In this document: piece by piece, positions 1 to 11,985 of the stretch | Layout: every line of letters starts with the position of its first letter | How positions within the stretch are numbered: position 1 is the first letter of the stretch | Assembly: GCA_012934845.2 (NCBI GenBank) | Contig: WNNJ02003330.1 | Location: 83,791 to 147,790, forward strand | Source of the DNA: Pomphorhynchus laevis | Lineage: Eukaryota; Acanthocephala; Palaeacanthocephala; Echinorhynchida; Pomphorhynchidae | Reading direction: 5' to 3' | Length of the DNA: 64,000 nt | Notes under the pieces: generated by a model | Database searches by the model: none | The model's input: the letters and a program-made list of their open reading frames with translations, nothing else | Told to the model about the DNA's origin: nothing | Program-made: the position numbers and the translations under genes

Positions 1-520
1 ATTGGAATCACAAAGACGGTCTAAGCGAGCATTTATATCACCTAGTACAATAAAAGGTAAGCCAGAGGGGAAGAGGAAAGAAAGTAAGTTTGACAATTAA
101 CATAAAAAAGAGTCTTACGGATAATATGATCCAGGTCGATAGAATAAGTAGATATTGATAAACAACGAGCCGGCTTTTACACGGAACCCACGTAGTTCGA
201 AATTAAGAGGAACAACTGGCGACGATAATGATTGCAACGAAGACTAATGATGAGAGAAAGCTATAAGACCACCGTGGTTAATTGATCTTTTTGGACTGAA
301 AGGTTGTTGACGAGCCTTATCAACCACAAATGGGTTTAAATAGCGGAGGCGTTTAATAGATTAATCATTCTGATCAAATTGCTAAGATTCGGTTAAGCAC
401 AAAACATCCAAAATTTATGAAGGAAAAGATCATATACTGAATCAACATTGTAATTAAGGGAGCGGATATTAAGACGGTCAATTTCCAGGAAGACTTGGGA
501 AGCAGCGGAGTCGAATCAAT
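1..520 (-). mobile_element. LINE endonuclease (APE-type) fragment, cut by window edge
   Basis: Read on the minus strand this is the N-terminal endonuclease part of a non-LTR retrotransposon ORF2. Near 510-440 it reads RLNIRSLNYNVDSVYDLF, the usual first strand of an APE-like nuclease. Further on come DVLCLTES, a GG-containing stretch (NHGGLIAF) and an INIYLFYRPGS-like strand. Close to the window edge it has FIVLGDINARLDRL, the GDxNA catalytic motif. Several stops and frame changes interrupt it, so it is a dead copy. Style suggests the CR1/Jockey group, like family D at 2500-8190, but there is no overlap with those copies to prove it. It runs off the left end of the window, so the RT domain is not seen. 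Confidence 0.75.
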
Positions 521-529
521 TATAGGATA

Positions 530-2352
530 CACTGTATGATTTACTGGAAGATTTGCTAAAGGATTTACTGAAAGGCTTTAATTAAGAATTTTCTTGATGT
601 TTACTGAAGGATTTACTGGAGAGTTTACTGAAGGATTTATTGAATGATTTAACGGAGGATGAACTGGAGGATTAATTGGATAATTTAGTTGAGTATTTAC
701 TTGATAATTAACTGGAATATATACTCAAAGATTTAGTGGATGATTGGCTTGATGATTTGCTGATGGATTTACTGGAGGATAGACTAGAGGATATACTGGA
801 GGATATACTGGCGGAAATACTGGATGATTTACATGAAGATTTACTAAAGGATTTACTGGATGATTTACTGGAGGAATAACCGGAGAATTTACTGAATTAT
901 TTAATTGAGGATTTACTGGAGGATTTAATGTAGGATTTACTGGAGGATTTAATGGAGGATTTACCGGAGGATTTAGCGGAGGATTTACTGGAGAATTTAC
1001 TGAAGGATTTACTGGAGGATTTACTGGATGATTTACTGGAGGATTTACTGGAGGACATACTGGAGGATTTATTGGAGGATTTACTGGATGATTTACTGGA
1101 GGATTTACTGGAGGGTTTACTGGCTGATTTACTGGCTGATTTACTGGCGGATTTACTGGCGGATTTACTGGCGGATTTACTGGAGGATTTACTGGATTTA
1201 CTGGATGATTTTCTGGAGGATTTACTGGAGGATTTACTGAAGGATTTACTGGAGGATTTACTGAAGGATTTACTGGAGGATTTACTGGAGGATTTACTGG
1301 AGGATTTACTGGAGGATTTACTGGAGGATTTACTGAAGGATTTACTGGAGGATTTACTGGAGGATTTACTGGATGATTCACTGGAGGATTTACTAGAGTA
1401 TATACTCGAAGATTTACTGGAGGATTTACTGGATGATTTACTGAAGAATTTACTGGATGATTTACTGGAGGAATAACCGGAGAATTTACTGAATTATTTA
1501 ATTGAGGATTTACTGGAGGATTTAATTGAGGATTTACTGATGGATTTAATGGGGGATTTACCGGAGGATTTAGCGGAGGATTTACTAGAGGATTTACTGG
1601 AGAATTTACTGAAGGATTTACTGAAGGATTTACTGGAGGATTTACTGGAGGATTTACTGAAGGATTTACTGGAGGATTTACTGGAGGATTTACTGGAGGA
1701 TTTACTGGAGGATTTACTGGAGGATTTACTGGAGGATTTACTGGAGGATTTACTGGAGGATTTACTGAAGGATTTACTGGAGGATTTACTGAAGGATTTA
1801 CTGGAGGATTTAATAAAGGATTTACTGGAGGATTTACAGGCGGATTTACTGGCGGATTTACTGGCGGATTTACTGGCGGATTTACTGGCGGATTTACTGG
1901 AGGATTTACTGGAGGATTTACTGGAGGATTTACTGGAGGATTTACTGGAGGATTTACTGAAGGATTTACTGGAGGATTTATAGGAGGATTTAGTGGATGA
2001 TTTACTGGAGGATTTACTAGAGTATACACTCGAAGATTTACTGGAAAATTTACTGGATGATTTACTGAAGGATTTACTGAAGGATTTACTGGAGGATTTA
2101 CTGGAGGATTTACTGGATGATTTACTGGAGGATTTACTAGAGTATATACTCGAAGATTTACTGGAGGATTTACTGGAGGATTTACTGGAGGATTTACTGG
2201 AGGATTTACTGGAGGATTTACTGGAGGATTTACTGGAGGATTTACTGGAGGATTTACTGGAGGATTTACTGAAGGATTTACTGAAGGATTTACTGGAGGA
2301 TTTACTGGAGGATTTACTTGAGGATTTACTGGAGGATTTACTGGAGGATTAA
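530..2352. repeat. 12-bp minisatellite, consensus CTGGAGGATTTA
   Basis: About 1.8 kb of head-to-tail 12-bp units, around 150 copies, with variants such as CTGAAGGATTTA, CTGGATGATTTA and CTGGCGGATTTA. The left 300 bp is more diverged and the right half more uniform. There is a higher-order layer: the signature GAGGAATAACCGGAGAATT occurs near 870 and 1468, about 597 bp apart, and AGAGTATATACTCGAAGA-type variants recur near 1393, 2018 and 2138. Because 12 is a multiple of 3 and the unit has no stop in several frames, long open frames cross it: LEDL repeats and WRIY repeats on plus, VNPP repeats on minus (434 codons). Lack of non-repeat coding sequence at either end argues that these are by-products, not a gene. 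Confidence 0.95.
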
Positions 2353-2454
2353 CTAGATTTGAAGGCTTCGATATTCACATGTGGGAACTTGATAAACTCG
2401 CAGTGTTGTTATTGTCTAGATTTGTTTTCAATTGACGAGTTCGTATAACTCTAG

Positions 2455-2494
2455 TATTATGCCTCATATTATTAGGCATAATATTATGCCTCAT
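2455..2494. repeat. Short direct and inverted repeat
   Basis: TATTATGCCTCAT occurs twice, at 2455-2467 and 2482-2494. The first ten bases TATTATGCCT are also inverted as AGGCATAATA at 2474-2483. It lies between the minisatellite and the LINE copy and may mark an insertion junction. No function is evident. Confidence 0.7.
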
Positions 2495-2499
2495 CCTTT

Positions 2500-4070
2500 C
2501 GGAACTCTTTCATCTTCTCCCTGTCTCAACTTCCGAAGTCTCATATGTTCTCGTGTCCTTGCGCAGCAAAACCTCACCTGCCGATCCCCTGCCTACCCAC
2601 ATACTTAAATCCATATGCTCATCGATATCCCTTTTTCTCAGAACTTTGTTTAAATCGTCCATCCGCAGTCGTATCTTCCCTTCACACTGGAAATCTGCAA
2701 TCGTTCGTGCCATCCTTAAGAAACAATCGCTCGACCCCTCCCTTCCTTCCAGCTATCGACTCATTTCACTACTCCCTACTCTTTCTAAGCTCTTAGAACG
2801 CCTCATCTTAATACAGATCAACGCTTATCTCTCCTCATCCAATCTGTAACCTCCTTTCCAATTCGCTTTCCGCTTTAATCACTCCACAGAAATCGCCTGC
2901 GTGAAAGTTTATAGCGACCTACTCATTTCTCGTGGCAAGGCACTATTTAGTGTTCTCATCTCCCTCGAGCTATAATCCGCCTTCGACATCGTCGACAACT
3001 GCATCATCCTTTCTCGCCTTAGTTATGATTACGGATTTTCTTCCTCCTCAGCTGCATGGTTTGCCTCATAATTATCCGACCGTTCCTTTTATGTCTGTTC
3101 AAATTCATCATCCTCTATTCCCATCCCTATCTTTTGCGGGGTCCCACAAGGTTCAGTCCTAGGTCCCCTGCTTTTCTCTTTTCTACTCGGCGATCTCTCT
3201 CCGCTTATCAAACCTTACTCTTTTAACGTCATGCAATACGCCGATGACATCCTCATCTATGCTCATGCACACGCACATCGCATACACGATATCGGCATTT
3301 CTGCTTCAAACTGTCTTCTATCTACAAACGTCTCTCCCATCTTCGTCTCGTTCTAAGCACAGACAAGTCTAAAATAATGTGGATCCTCCACAGTCAACCT
3401 AACATATCTCCTCCCCCGTCAACCTAACATATTTCCTCCCTGTATCTTTTGCCTCATCAATTATCCCCGTAGTCCACAATCTCACTTTCTTAGGATTCCA
3501 TTTCGATGATCACCTTTCCCTTAAAATCGTCTCTTTTTTCATCGCTTCTTTTCCCTAAAATCGATTACTGCCTCTGCCTTTTCGCCAATTCTCCAAAATT
3601 CATCATCCTACCCCTAAAAAGCATCATCAACTCCGCCGTTCGAGTGCTCCTACGTCTCCGTCGATTTGCCGAACACATCCACATATCTTGCCCAACTTTC
3701 CTGTCCTACCATCCACATCTGCATCAAACTCCGAATTTTCTCAAAACGCTTCGTCTCATCGCTATCTGCTTCCCATCGTTCATCAACATCCCTTTCTTAG
3801 ACGACGCTCATCCCACCTATCTATCACCGCGTTCACGTAATTCCCACTTATTCTACGTTCCCAATTACTCTAACCACTTCGGTCTCCGATCCTTCCTCGT
3901 CGCGGCCCTACTCGCCTGGAATCAGTTCCCACTTGACGTCCGCCGCGCTCCCTCCTTTATTGCATTCAAATGCCAGATCCGTACCCACCTCCTCGAAATA
4001 TTATTTACATTTCTTTTTGTTGTGATCATGTAAGCGTGCGCCGGCACACATTTGCCAAGTAAAAATAATT
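2500..4070 (+). mobile_element. CR1/Jockey-like LINE (family D2), reverse transcriptase to 3' end
   Basis: A 5'-truncated, frameshifted ORF2 on the plus strand. It begins in the RT fingers (FPSHWKSAIVRAILKK, then SYRLISLLPTLSKLLERLI, 2670-2800), continues with QFAFRFNHSTEIA, a degraded SAFDIVDN box, GVPQGSVLGPLLF (about 3140-3175) and MQYADDILIY (3230-3260), which is the catalytic YADD box. The C-terminal part at 3506-4033 aligns well with the minus-strand copy at 5486-6085: both have FANS, IINSA.(H/R)VLLRL and LRSF(I/L)VA. At least four frame changes or stops break it. The short 3' tail (AAGCGTGCGCCGGCACACATTTGCC) is shared with that copy. EN and ORF1 are absent. Confidence 0.85.
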
Positions 4071-4079
4071 TTTTTTATA

Positions 4080-4541
4080 AAGGAAGGAGATAATTTATTT
4101 GCCGTAATAAAATTTTATGTCTAAATATAGGCCTACAGTAATTATAGAGCTATATATAGAGTTGTATAGAGTAAGGTATAGAGGGCATTCAGAACTAACT
4201 CATTTATCATCCAACAAATCAATAGCATCATTGTGCATTTCAAAGTCGAAACATTTGGAAAACTGAATATTTTTTCCATTTTGTTAATTCTAAATTGTAT
4301 AATAACACAAACTTTTGATATTTGGATAGTTTTACAAAGTGACTACTGAAAGTAATCTCCAATGATTCAGATGTAGTTGAAGGCATTTTTGATTTTTCTT
4401 TATAAATTTTAATGTAAACAGCCTACGAAATAACAATAACATCAGTATATTTGGTCTTTATTTACTTTCAAATCCAAATTCGCTTCGATCTTCATATTGA
4501 TAACAGCCTCGTCTGTCAGGGATAGGATAGTAGTGATATTT
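4080..4541. other. AT-rich spacer, nothing recognised
   Basis: No coding frame, RNA gene or repeat boundary could be supported here. The DNA is AT-rich and lies between the 3' end of LINE D2 and the candidate exon at 4542-4821. Confidence 0.5.
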
Positions 4542-4821
4542 TTATTGCCCAAATGATTCTAGAATGACATTTATTCTTAGAATATTTGGGAATTTACCAT
4601 ATTGACTGATTCTATCGATTATTTCTGTGAATGCTGTTTTAATATTTGGACTATTTTGTTCTAACTTTATCAAAGTGCCTAGTAGAAACCTATCATAGTG
4701 TACACATGAATATTCAGATACCAATATTATGCCTACGCATAATGGTTCTAATGATTTACATAATGGGATTGCATCATTTCCATATGGGTTATAATATTTC
4801 TCGAGTATATCATACAACTGT
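4542..4821 (-). CDS. Possible terminal exon of an unidentified host gene
   Basis: On the minus strand an open segment of about 93 codons follows a good splice acceptor (TTTTACAACAG, just above 4821). It reads LYDILEKYYNPYGNDAIP at its start and ends ILRINVILESFGQ before a TAA that overlaps a polyadenylation-like CAATAAAA. Composition is protein-like, mixed hydrophobic and charged (YSCVHYDRFLLGTLIKLEQN, then TAFTEIIDRISQYGKFPN), in an otherwise AT-rich stretch, so it looks like a real or recently dead exon. It resembles none of the LINE proteins in the window and I do not recognise the family. The preceding exon was not found upstream (coordinates above 4821). It could also be a fragment of an unlisted element. 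Confidence 0.4.
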
Positions 4822-5284
4822 TGTAAAATGGCTTGGAAGAATCCACTTCCTTTATAAATATACGAATCAACTTTATATATATGTATAATTCAAAACAATA
4901 AGGAGATTATAATTTATCAAGGACACTTAGAAGCGATTCACAGTGATCAACGGAGTGCCGAATAGTGTAGTAATTTATTTTGATGGTTAAATGCATATTT
5001 ATATCGGAAAAAACGATGGATAATAGGGGTAATAACTGTTTGGAGCATTTAGTTGAATTTTCTTTCTTAATTCGAGAACATAGTTTCTTACATTGTAAGC
5101 CTTTACCAATCGGATATCTATTTTTACTCTTGTGATTGCAGTACTCAAAGTTTGGTAGAATATTAAGTATACGATTGGGTAAATATTTCTAGCTGTAATT
5201 TATAAGCATCATCAGCATGTTCATTTATTAATAATAAATGCTTTATTTAGCAAAGTATAACAACTTTGTAATATAATAATATCT
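4822..5284. other. AT-rich spacer, nothing recognised
   Basis: No supported gene. If the exon at 4542-4821 is real, this would be its upstream intron on the minus strand. Confidence 0.4.
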
Positions 5285-6900
5285 TATATTTTATTTATAG
5301 TGGCAAATGCACGCCTATGCGCGCTTACATGCCGACGTAGAAGAAATATACTAAGCAAGAAAACAAAAACAATAGAATGTAAAATGAAAATGTTGATGAA
5401 ATTGAAGCAAGTGTATTGAAGATAAAGGAGATGAGTGGAATGTGACAAGGCGTCCGGGATAAACAAAAAATGTTGAGTGGTTTAGTTAATGAGTTATGAG
5501 GAATTGTGAGTTGGATACAATGTTGAGGGAATAAATAGATTTATTGTGGATGAGGAGCCATAATGCAGGAAGGTAAACGTTTTTTTTGAAGAGTGGAATC
5601 GACGAGGAAGAACGGACGTATTCTGGCAAAGAATTCAAGGAGGGTGGATCAGCGACGATAAAAGAGCGGAGGTCATAGTTGGTTAAGTGCGGAGAGACGT
5701 GGAGAAGTAAAGAATTACTTGATCGCATAGTCAAGGAGGCATAACGCGAATCATCAAGGTAAGCAAGTTGTAAGTAGGATAATGAGTGGTAAAATAGATG
5801 ACAAAAGATAACAATACGCAACAAATTAAACACGAAGGTTAATTGTAGGCCTAGATACGACGGAAAATTATGGAAGATATGGTCATAGCGACCAAGACGC
5901 AAGAGGACATGATCAGCAGAGTTTATGATACGTGGGATAGGTAAAAGCGCAGAATTGGAAGAGTTGGCAAATAAGCTGAGGTAATATTCGATTCTGGGAA
6001 ATATGAGAGGCGATATAAGATCGAGACAATGGCGGAAGACGATTAGCCTACGAATGCGAAGGAGGTCACGAAGAAATAAACGCAAACTTTGTCATGAACA
6101 AAAGGTTTGAGTGAAGGGAAATTGTCGAAGTGAAAACCTAGAAAAATCATATTGTCAACAATTTGGAGGATGATCGAATTAACGGATAAAATAGGTGGAG
6201 TTATGTCGAGGTGATGAGGGATGATCCACATTATTATGGACTTTTCAGTATTAGGAGCTAGAATAATAGAGGAAAGATGGCTGGAGATAGGCTAAGACAA
6301 TTTCTGGCAGAAGTTGAGATGTTGTGGATACCGTACTATATGGAAGGAGATATAAATGAGGAGTTTGAGTCAACACAAAAAGAGCGTTTGGAGAGATAAG
6401 ATGTGAACCAGGCCATTAAAAACTGAGAAACCATAGTCGTGACAAAGCCGAGATAGTAGAACAGAATGATCAACAAATATCAAAATCAGAAGAGAGGGTA
6501 GGATCTAATAATCGACAATGTCAAACGCAGAAGATACTATCTACTTCGCGTGCTGTAAGTAGATTACTGAAACACTTTAGACAAACAAGTTCAGTAGAGT
6601 GATTAGAACGGAAGGCAGATTGAAAGGGTGACTAAATTTGAGAAAACAAGGTATATATTGACTTAATGTAACACAAGACGCACAAGGAGTTTAGATAAAG
6701 TCATAAGAGAAATCGGGCGGTGTGTAGATAATAGTAAAGGATCGAGGGACGGTTTCTTTAGATGAGGACGTACGATGGCTGATTTTCAGTTCTATAGAAA
6801 AATGTAGCTACGAATAGAAAAATTGAAAAGGTTGGTAAGGAACGATGATATGATGGAATGAATTGGGTCGGCAAGTGAAGAGGTATTGGGCATAAATAGA
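5285..6900 (-). mobile_element. CR1/Jockey-like LINE (family D1), reverse transcriptase part
   Basis: Minus-strand partner of copy D2. The best open piece (5486-6085) is the C-terminal region: FPRIEYYLSLFANSSNS, IINSADHVLLRLG, LDDSRYASLTMRSSNSLLL and YDLRSFIVADPPSLNSLPE, each with a counterpart in D2. Upstream, 6043-6231 carries the strand leading to the thumb (NMIFLGFHFDNFPSLK). At 6600-6900 the RT fingers are visible in fragments (ENQPSYVLI, then ETVPRSF). The YADD region is not intact. The 3' end lies near 5290, where the tail matches that of D2. It belongs with the endonuclease and ORF1 pieces at 6930-7760, which makes one internally deleted element. Confidence 0.8.
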
Positions 6901-6929
6901 GGAAAGCACCTTACTAAAACTTAAAATTT

Positions 6930-7240
6930 CTCATTGAGGCAATCAATTTGAGGCGTTCTATATATAACACCAAGAGTGAACTGTTTATGTTCTACTGACA
7001 TACTTGCAAGTAAAATCTCTAAATTTCAACAGAGTATTCGAGTATTCCGTCACAATATTCACAGTTAGATTTAATGTTTAAAGCAACTCCACCACTTTTA
7101 CGACGAGGCGATCTGTCTACATGAACGAAACGATAACCATCTACACTCACTAGATTTTCAATGATACTATCATGAAGCCAGTTTCTGAAATTGCAAAAAC
7201 ATTATAATTTGATGACACCATATAGCATCGAAATTCGTCT
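6930..7240 (-). mobile_element. LINE D1, endonuclease remnant
   Basis: On the minus strand the frames give ISETGFMIVSL / WLHDSIIENLVSVDGYRF, then VDRSPRRKSGGVALNIK and QFTLGVIYRTPQIDCL. These are the E-containing strand, the R..GGGVA strand and the Y(R)TP strand of APE-type LINE endonucleases, in the correct order and on the same strand as the RT part at 5285-6900. The GDxN and SDH segments are missing, so a deletion removed the C-terminal half of the nuclease and the start of the RT. Confidence 0.7.
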
Positions 7241-7439
7241 AAATTACAAAGTAAGTTAGAATAACCAACTTTGAATTAGAAGTCACACTCATTTTGCAAG
7301 TCACCTGATTGATTGACTTCGTTAAAATCAACTAGCGTTCCTAATGATCTCGAATCACGATAAGGCAGATGGCGTCATCCACCAAATAAAAGGTCTGCGA
7401 CGGCAGACCTAACAATCCCGTATGCAAAAGTTTATTTCT

Positions 7440-7760
7440 GCATAGGCTAAACTCTATCTCATTTCTTTTTGGCATTCGCAAGACGTTCCCTTTCATTGCT
7501 AGATAGATCCTTAAATATTTGAACGTTGCGAACTTTTAACATTATGCCGCATGAAAGTAAAATCGAAGCTTCTTCAGATGTTAGAACCATCTTTAATTAT
7601 CTGACATTTCCACCTTCACGACTACCTAAACGGAAAAGCTTCTTAGCTTTAAGTCTCTTAGAAATTTCATACTCTCCTTATCTAAACATAGTTGATATTA
7701 CTGAACGCACAGAGGAAACATCGTCATCTAAGCGATCTTAAAGAGTGAAAGAACTCTACA
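7440..7760 (-). mobile_element. LINE D1, ORF1 C-terminal domain remnant
   Basis: Minus-strand frames give ISKRLKAKKLFRLGSREGG, LKMVLTSEEASILLS, MLKVRNVQIFKDLSSNE and RERLANAKKK. This follows the plan of a small RNA-binding domain found at the end of many invertebrate LINE ORF1 proteins (R.G....RP.KV.L.S..E...LL, then V.I..DLT..ER...). It sits directly upstream of the endonuclease remnant, as expected for ORF1 followed by ORF2. The open plus-strand frame at 7526-7741 is a shadow of it. Confidence 0.6.
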
Positions 7761-8190
7761 GATATATTAGCGAACATCACACAGCTTGATCAATCATAAT
7801 TTACTCGTTGTTTTTCCGCACTCACTGTTGAAATCTTATTAGTCCCTGAAACAGAATCACTATAAGTATTGCTCAAATGATGCAAACGTGAAAATATGTG
7901 ATTGCGCACTGTGTATGGAACATGCTTGGTCTCTCGGTACAATTGTCTCTCTGAATATATTTGGAGTTGCTATTAGTGCTAACATCGTTTAATTTAAGGA
8001 CAGAATCTGGAATATCATTTCGGAATATATATGAAGCCGTATTCGTCGATTGATACTGATTTCTGATAGACTGATTGCTATTGATTGCATGTGACGAGAA
8101 GGTTCGCGATTGATATCTAACAGTATGTAGAGTATTAACAGCTTGACATATTGATTTGCAATTGGTATCACTATCTTCAACAACTTGATG
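7761..8190 (-). mobile_element. Probable upstream part of LINE D1 ORF1
   Basis: Between the ORF1 domain and the 3' end of LINE A1 the minus strand has protein-like stretches rich in Asn, Ser and Gln (SQTFSS-like, NQSIRNQYQSTNTASYIF, NDIPDSVLKLND). I do not recognise a domain. Position and strand suggest the low-complexity N-terminal part of ORF1 of D1, interrupted by the insertion of LINE A1 at about 8195. This is an inference from position. Confidence 0.35.
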
Positions 8191-8319
8191 ACATATAATA
8201 ATAAGGATTTTATTAACAACTATATAACCGATAAGAAAAAAACGATAACTAACTATCTAAAAAAGCGAGACAATAAAGAATAAGTTTCCAAAAAGATCGC
8301 TCTTCGTCGTCTTCATTCA

Positions 8320-10776
8320 TCATGGCCTCAGGTCCGGCGGGATCTGAGCCCCACAGCCAATCCAACACGCCGCCCTTCGACTGAACCACCCGGGGTCATT
8401 CACCCCCCGAAGAGTCCAATCGGAGCGGACTATGCTGGGTAAACGCGAGATGAGCAGCTTGAGAAACCTTAGCCTTTGCTCTGGGGGCGTCCTCTAGAAA
8501 AGAAGACTAATCCCGAGATAGCCCAGGTGCCCCAGAGGCGCACCTGGGTTTTCCCTATTAATGACAGATGCTGGGCCCGTTTCAGGGCCCACCTAGCTCT
8601 CTTCAGGATACGTTTAAGTCTATCCAGGTCGGCTTTCGCCGACCAGTTCACCGTAATGGTGAACCCCAGGTATTTTACTCGACTCGTGAAGACAGGAAGG
8701 GGTTGATTTATCAAAATGGAGGAGAGGGCAGAGAGTGCTAATCTCTTAAGCTTTTTCTTTGTTGCATTGGCGCTATAAAATACCACCACCTGCGATTTGG
8801 CGGAGTTTAAAATAAGATTGGACTTGGGTAACTGGTCTTTTAATCTTAAAAAGAAACGGCTGATGTCCGAGACTATGTCTTTGCACCTGCGTCCAGAAAA
8901 CAGGGCTGTGGTATCATCAGCGTATACCACTAGACGTTGTTCGCGTTTAAATATTTTAAAGAGTTCAATGGATGCAGCAAGAAATAAGATAGGAGAGAGG
9001 GGAGCCTTGAGGCACACCTGTAATAGGGTAGAACTGATGCGCATCAGGGTCGTCTTCATAATAGAATCGCTTGGTGTACAGCAGTATCTCCACCCTGTTA
9101 ACAATTCTCGCAGGCAACCCGAGTGACCTGAGAGAAGAGATAACAAATGGAATGGAAATGCGGTCAAATGCAGCAGAGAAATCAAGGAAAACAGCCACAG
9201 CTAGCTGATGACTGTTCTCCTGACAAAACCGATGCACTTCACCAACTGCTGAATGAACCGAGCGACCTTTGACAAACCCATGGAAACCAGGTGGGATTAA
9301 ATTACGCCTACTTAGATGAATGCGTATTCTACGCGGAAGCGCTTTTTCGTAGATCGAGACGAGGGAATTTTGAATCGAAATGGGCCGCAGGTCTTTAGGA
9401 CAAGAGACCGGATACTTTTTTGGAATAAAAATTCTCTTGCTAATGTTGATGCCGGCCACATCGGATGGGGTGGCTAATAGCATTGTGACGGCCACCTCCC
9501 TTCTTTGATCGGCTGTCAATAGCTGACAGATACGAGAAGAGAGTGGAGCGATGGATTTGGAGGTGCCCGGAAGAGGCCCCCAGGCGTTGAGAATATCTGT
9601 GACAGATAAGTCTCTACTCCTGAAGTCTCCCCAGGACGGGATTGGTTGCGGAGATTGCGTGGCTCCATAATTGTGTAGGGCTAGTGACTCCTCCAAAACT
9701 TTATCAAGGCCTATACTACCGATCCAGCCCAAAGCCCTATCCTTCCAACAAACAAACTTCTCATTCTTGAATATCTTCCAAAAGGAAGACTGGGATGGAT
9801 TAAGGGAAGCAATGCTAACCTTATCTCTACCCAGTTGGAACCTATATCTAGTGCTCCAATATTTCTTCGAGAGAACTTGCCTGGCAGAAGCAGAGAGATT
9901 GGGGAGACGGAGCAAATATGATAGGGTCTTTAGTTTTGTCGGAGTGTGTCTGAAAATACGACCTTTATAGGTTGTAGAAAGCAATGCGGTGGCTTGCGAG
10001 GAGAGGTAGGAATTAAATTCGGTTAAACTCTCATTACCAATTCGGGGGAAACGTTGGATAGCAGCCTGAAAGAAAGCCACTCTGATAGGGTCAAAGTGGA
10101 ATCTCCTTCGAAGCAGCGTATCCTCTTCTATCCGCCAGCGAATTAGATCATGAGAGGTGGACAGATGTTGCCGCGACTGCTCCGTACAGAAGGGTTTTAG
10201 CAACCACTTCTCATGGAGCAGTAATAAATCGAGGAGTGAATTCGTTGATGTGCAATGAAAGGTTGGGGAGGGTGGTTTATGAATAAGATAACCGTTCCTG
10301 GCTCTGCGGAGTACTGCATTAATCCAACGACCAGTTCTGTCGTTAAAGTCACCTAGTACTATGTCGTAACCGCTGTCGATAATTCTATCCAGGAGGTCAC
10401 GGTTCTTGTGAATCTCTCCTGGACGGATGTAGACATTGGCTAGACTAAGGCGTTTACCGTTCTTACTTAGTGAAACTACTAAACAAGAAAGGGCTGGACA
10501 AGAATAATTTAAAAGGAGGGAGGATCTTAAAGAGCATTTAACTAAGGTCAAGAGTCCTTGAGATGAAGATGAGTGAGGAGGGGTTATGTACGGAGTATAG
10601 TGGGAACAAATGTGCTTAGGGATGAATCGAGTAATGTCCTGGGGGATACGGATAGACCGCGTCTCCTGAAGGACTATAACATCCGCATCTCTACCAGATA
10701 AAAGTCTAAGGGCAGAAGCTCCTCCCGAATTCCACTGAAGAATATTCAGTGAAAAAGGCTTTCGAGTACCCTGCAT
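8320..10776 (-). pseudogene. LINE A1 ORF2: APE endonuclease and reverse transcriptase
   Basis: Roughly 818 codons. The endonuclease starts LNILQWNSGGASALRLLS, with DVIVLQETRS (catalytic E), ANVYIRPGE, VLGDFNDRTGRW (GDxN) and SHDLIRW near residue 215. The RT fingers show FIPKKYPVSCPKDLRPIS, GFHGFVKGRSVHSAV, then FLDFSAAFDRI (first Asp box), ITGVPQGSPLS and VVYADDTTALF (catalytic YADD), followed by the thumb RVKYLGFTITVNWSAK. One base is missing near 8990, within the PQGSPL segment, and another near 8489; apart from these the frame reads on to a stop at 8320-8322. The conserved C-terminus in all copies has an AA(R/C)W.G.....P..LR motif. It would nick target DNA and copy the element RNA. ORF1 lies 35 bp upstream. 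Confidence 0.9.
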
Positions 10777-10810
10777 TGTGTTAGGTCAGCTGTATGGGAT
10801 TGCCACATCC

Positions 10811-11985
10811 CTAGACAGAGCCAGGGGTGGAGGGGTTACCCCCTCCACCACTGGCGCTGTCCAAGGTGTGCACTTGCCCACGGGCATTATCTTCATTTCC
10901 CTGGGAGGCCTGTTGTAGTAATTTTCCAATCTTCAATGGAGGAACAGAGTGAGTGGCTCCACCTCTTTTCTGCGATTTCTTCGATACTGGGACGACCGGC
11001 GATGAAATTTCAGGAGCTGTGAAAAGTGTTGCAAGCATGCTAGATATAAGTTTCTCCATGTCCATTTTAGTAGATCTTTTGTAGGAATCCAGAAGGTGTA
11101 TAATATCCTTGTCCGACATACGGTTCACCGGAATGGCTGCAGTGGCAGCCGACAGTCTGTTAGGAGTAACAGGTGGAGACACGTGAACATTCCTGTATTT
11201 TTTTAAAAAGGGGCACTTTCTAGACCATGCAGGGTGGTCCCCTTTACAGTTCGCGCATTTGGGAGAAACCACACATTTCTCCCCTTTTAGTAATGAGCTG
11301 CAGGAGTCCATGGAGCATACTCCGCAGATACGAGCTTTTGAACAATTTGATCCCCAGTGCCCCCAGACGTGGCAGACGTTGCAATGGGGGTAGGTAAGGT
11401 TGTCCTCATCAACTATAGAGAAGAGAAGGTTATAACCTAGGAAAGGGTTGCAGGCTGACTGGGATAACGTTAGACTGTGCCCGGATTCCGCCGAGCAGAA
11501 AGCAACTGGAATCGGGAAACCATTCTTGTCTTTCAGAGTCCTAACGTTCGAGAGTTTGAACAAGGATTTTAGAGCTTGAAGGTCATCATCTTCTAGATGA
11601 GGAGGGAAGTTCGATATTCTCAAGGTCGAGAGAATAGGTTTATGCTCGATCATTCCAAGACCATTGAGATTACGTTTGAAAAAATTAACGTACTCAGTTG
11701 CTAGCTCATTGGTAGCAAATGAGATTTTTATAGTTGAATCAAACATTTTCACAGAATTAAAAATAATCCTGTTGGGATAATCATTTACAAACCTCCTTAG
11801 AAATATTGAGAAAAGCTTATGTCGCTCTTGAGGTTGGGTTAGTTTGATAAAAATTTAGTTTCTTAACTTCGGAATAGGGAGAGTACCTTGTTAATCATAG
11901 TACCATCGGTAGATAATAAACCACTTACCTTAGAGCCTGTATTCAAGGAAGTTCCCTGAGAATTGAGGGAATTACTATCCATTTC
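10811..11985 (-). pseudogene. LINE A1 ORF1: Gag-like CCHC nucleic-acid-binding protein
   Basis: The continuous part (10811-11752, 313 codons) has an RRM-like N-terminal region (KISFATNELATEYVNFFKR, LRISNFPPHLEDDDLQALK) followed by three zinc-knuckle-like clusters: CNVCHVWGHWGSNC, CGVCSMDSC with a later CVV, and CANCKGDHPAWSRKC. A Pro/Ser/Gly tail follows (SASGGGGNPSTPGS). Upstream in other frames are MDSNSLNSQGTSLNTGS near 11985 and RHKLFSIFLRRFVNDYPN near 11800, which match the N-terminus of copies A3 and A4, so the true start is near 11985 and one or more frame changes lie around 11870. In related LINEs this protein coats the element RNA. The stop lies 35 bp before the ORF2 start. Confidence 0.85.

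Noticed and set aside
725-2029. Long minus-strand frame of VNPP repeats and plus-strand LEDL frames
   Set aside because: They are by-products of a 12-bp tandem repeat. No unique coding sequence or splice structure adjoins them.
7526-7741. Plus-strand frame MRTFNIMPHESK...
   Set aside because: The minus strand of the same stretch matches a LINE ORF1 domain, so this is its shadow.
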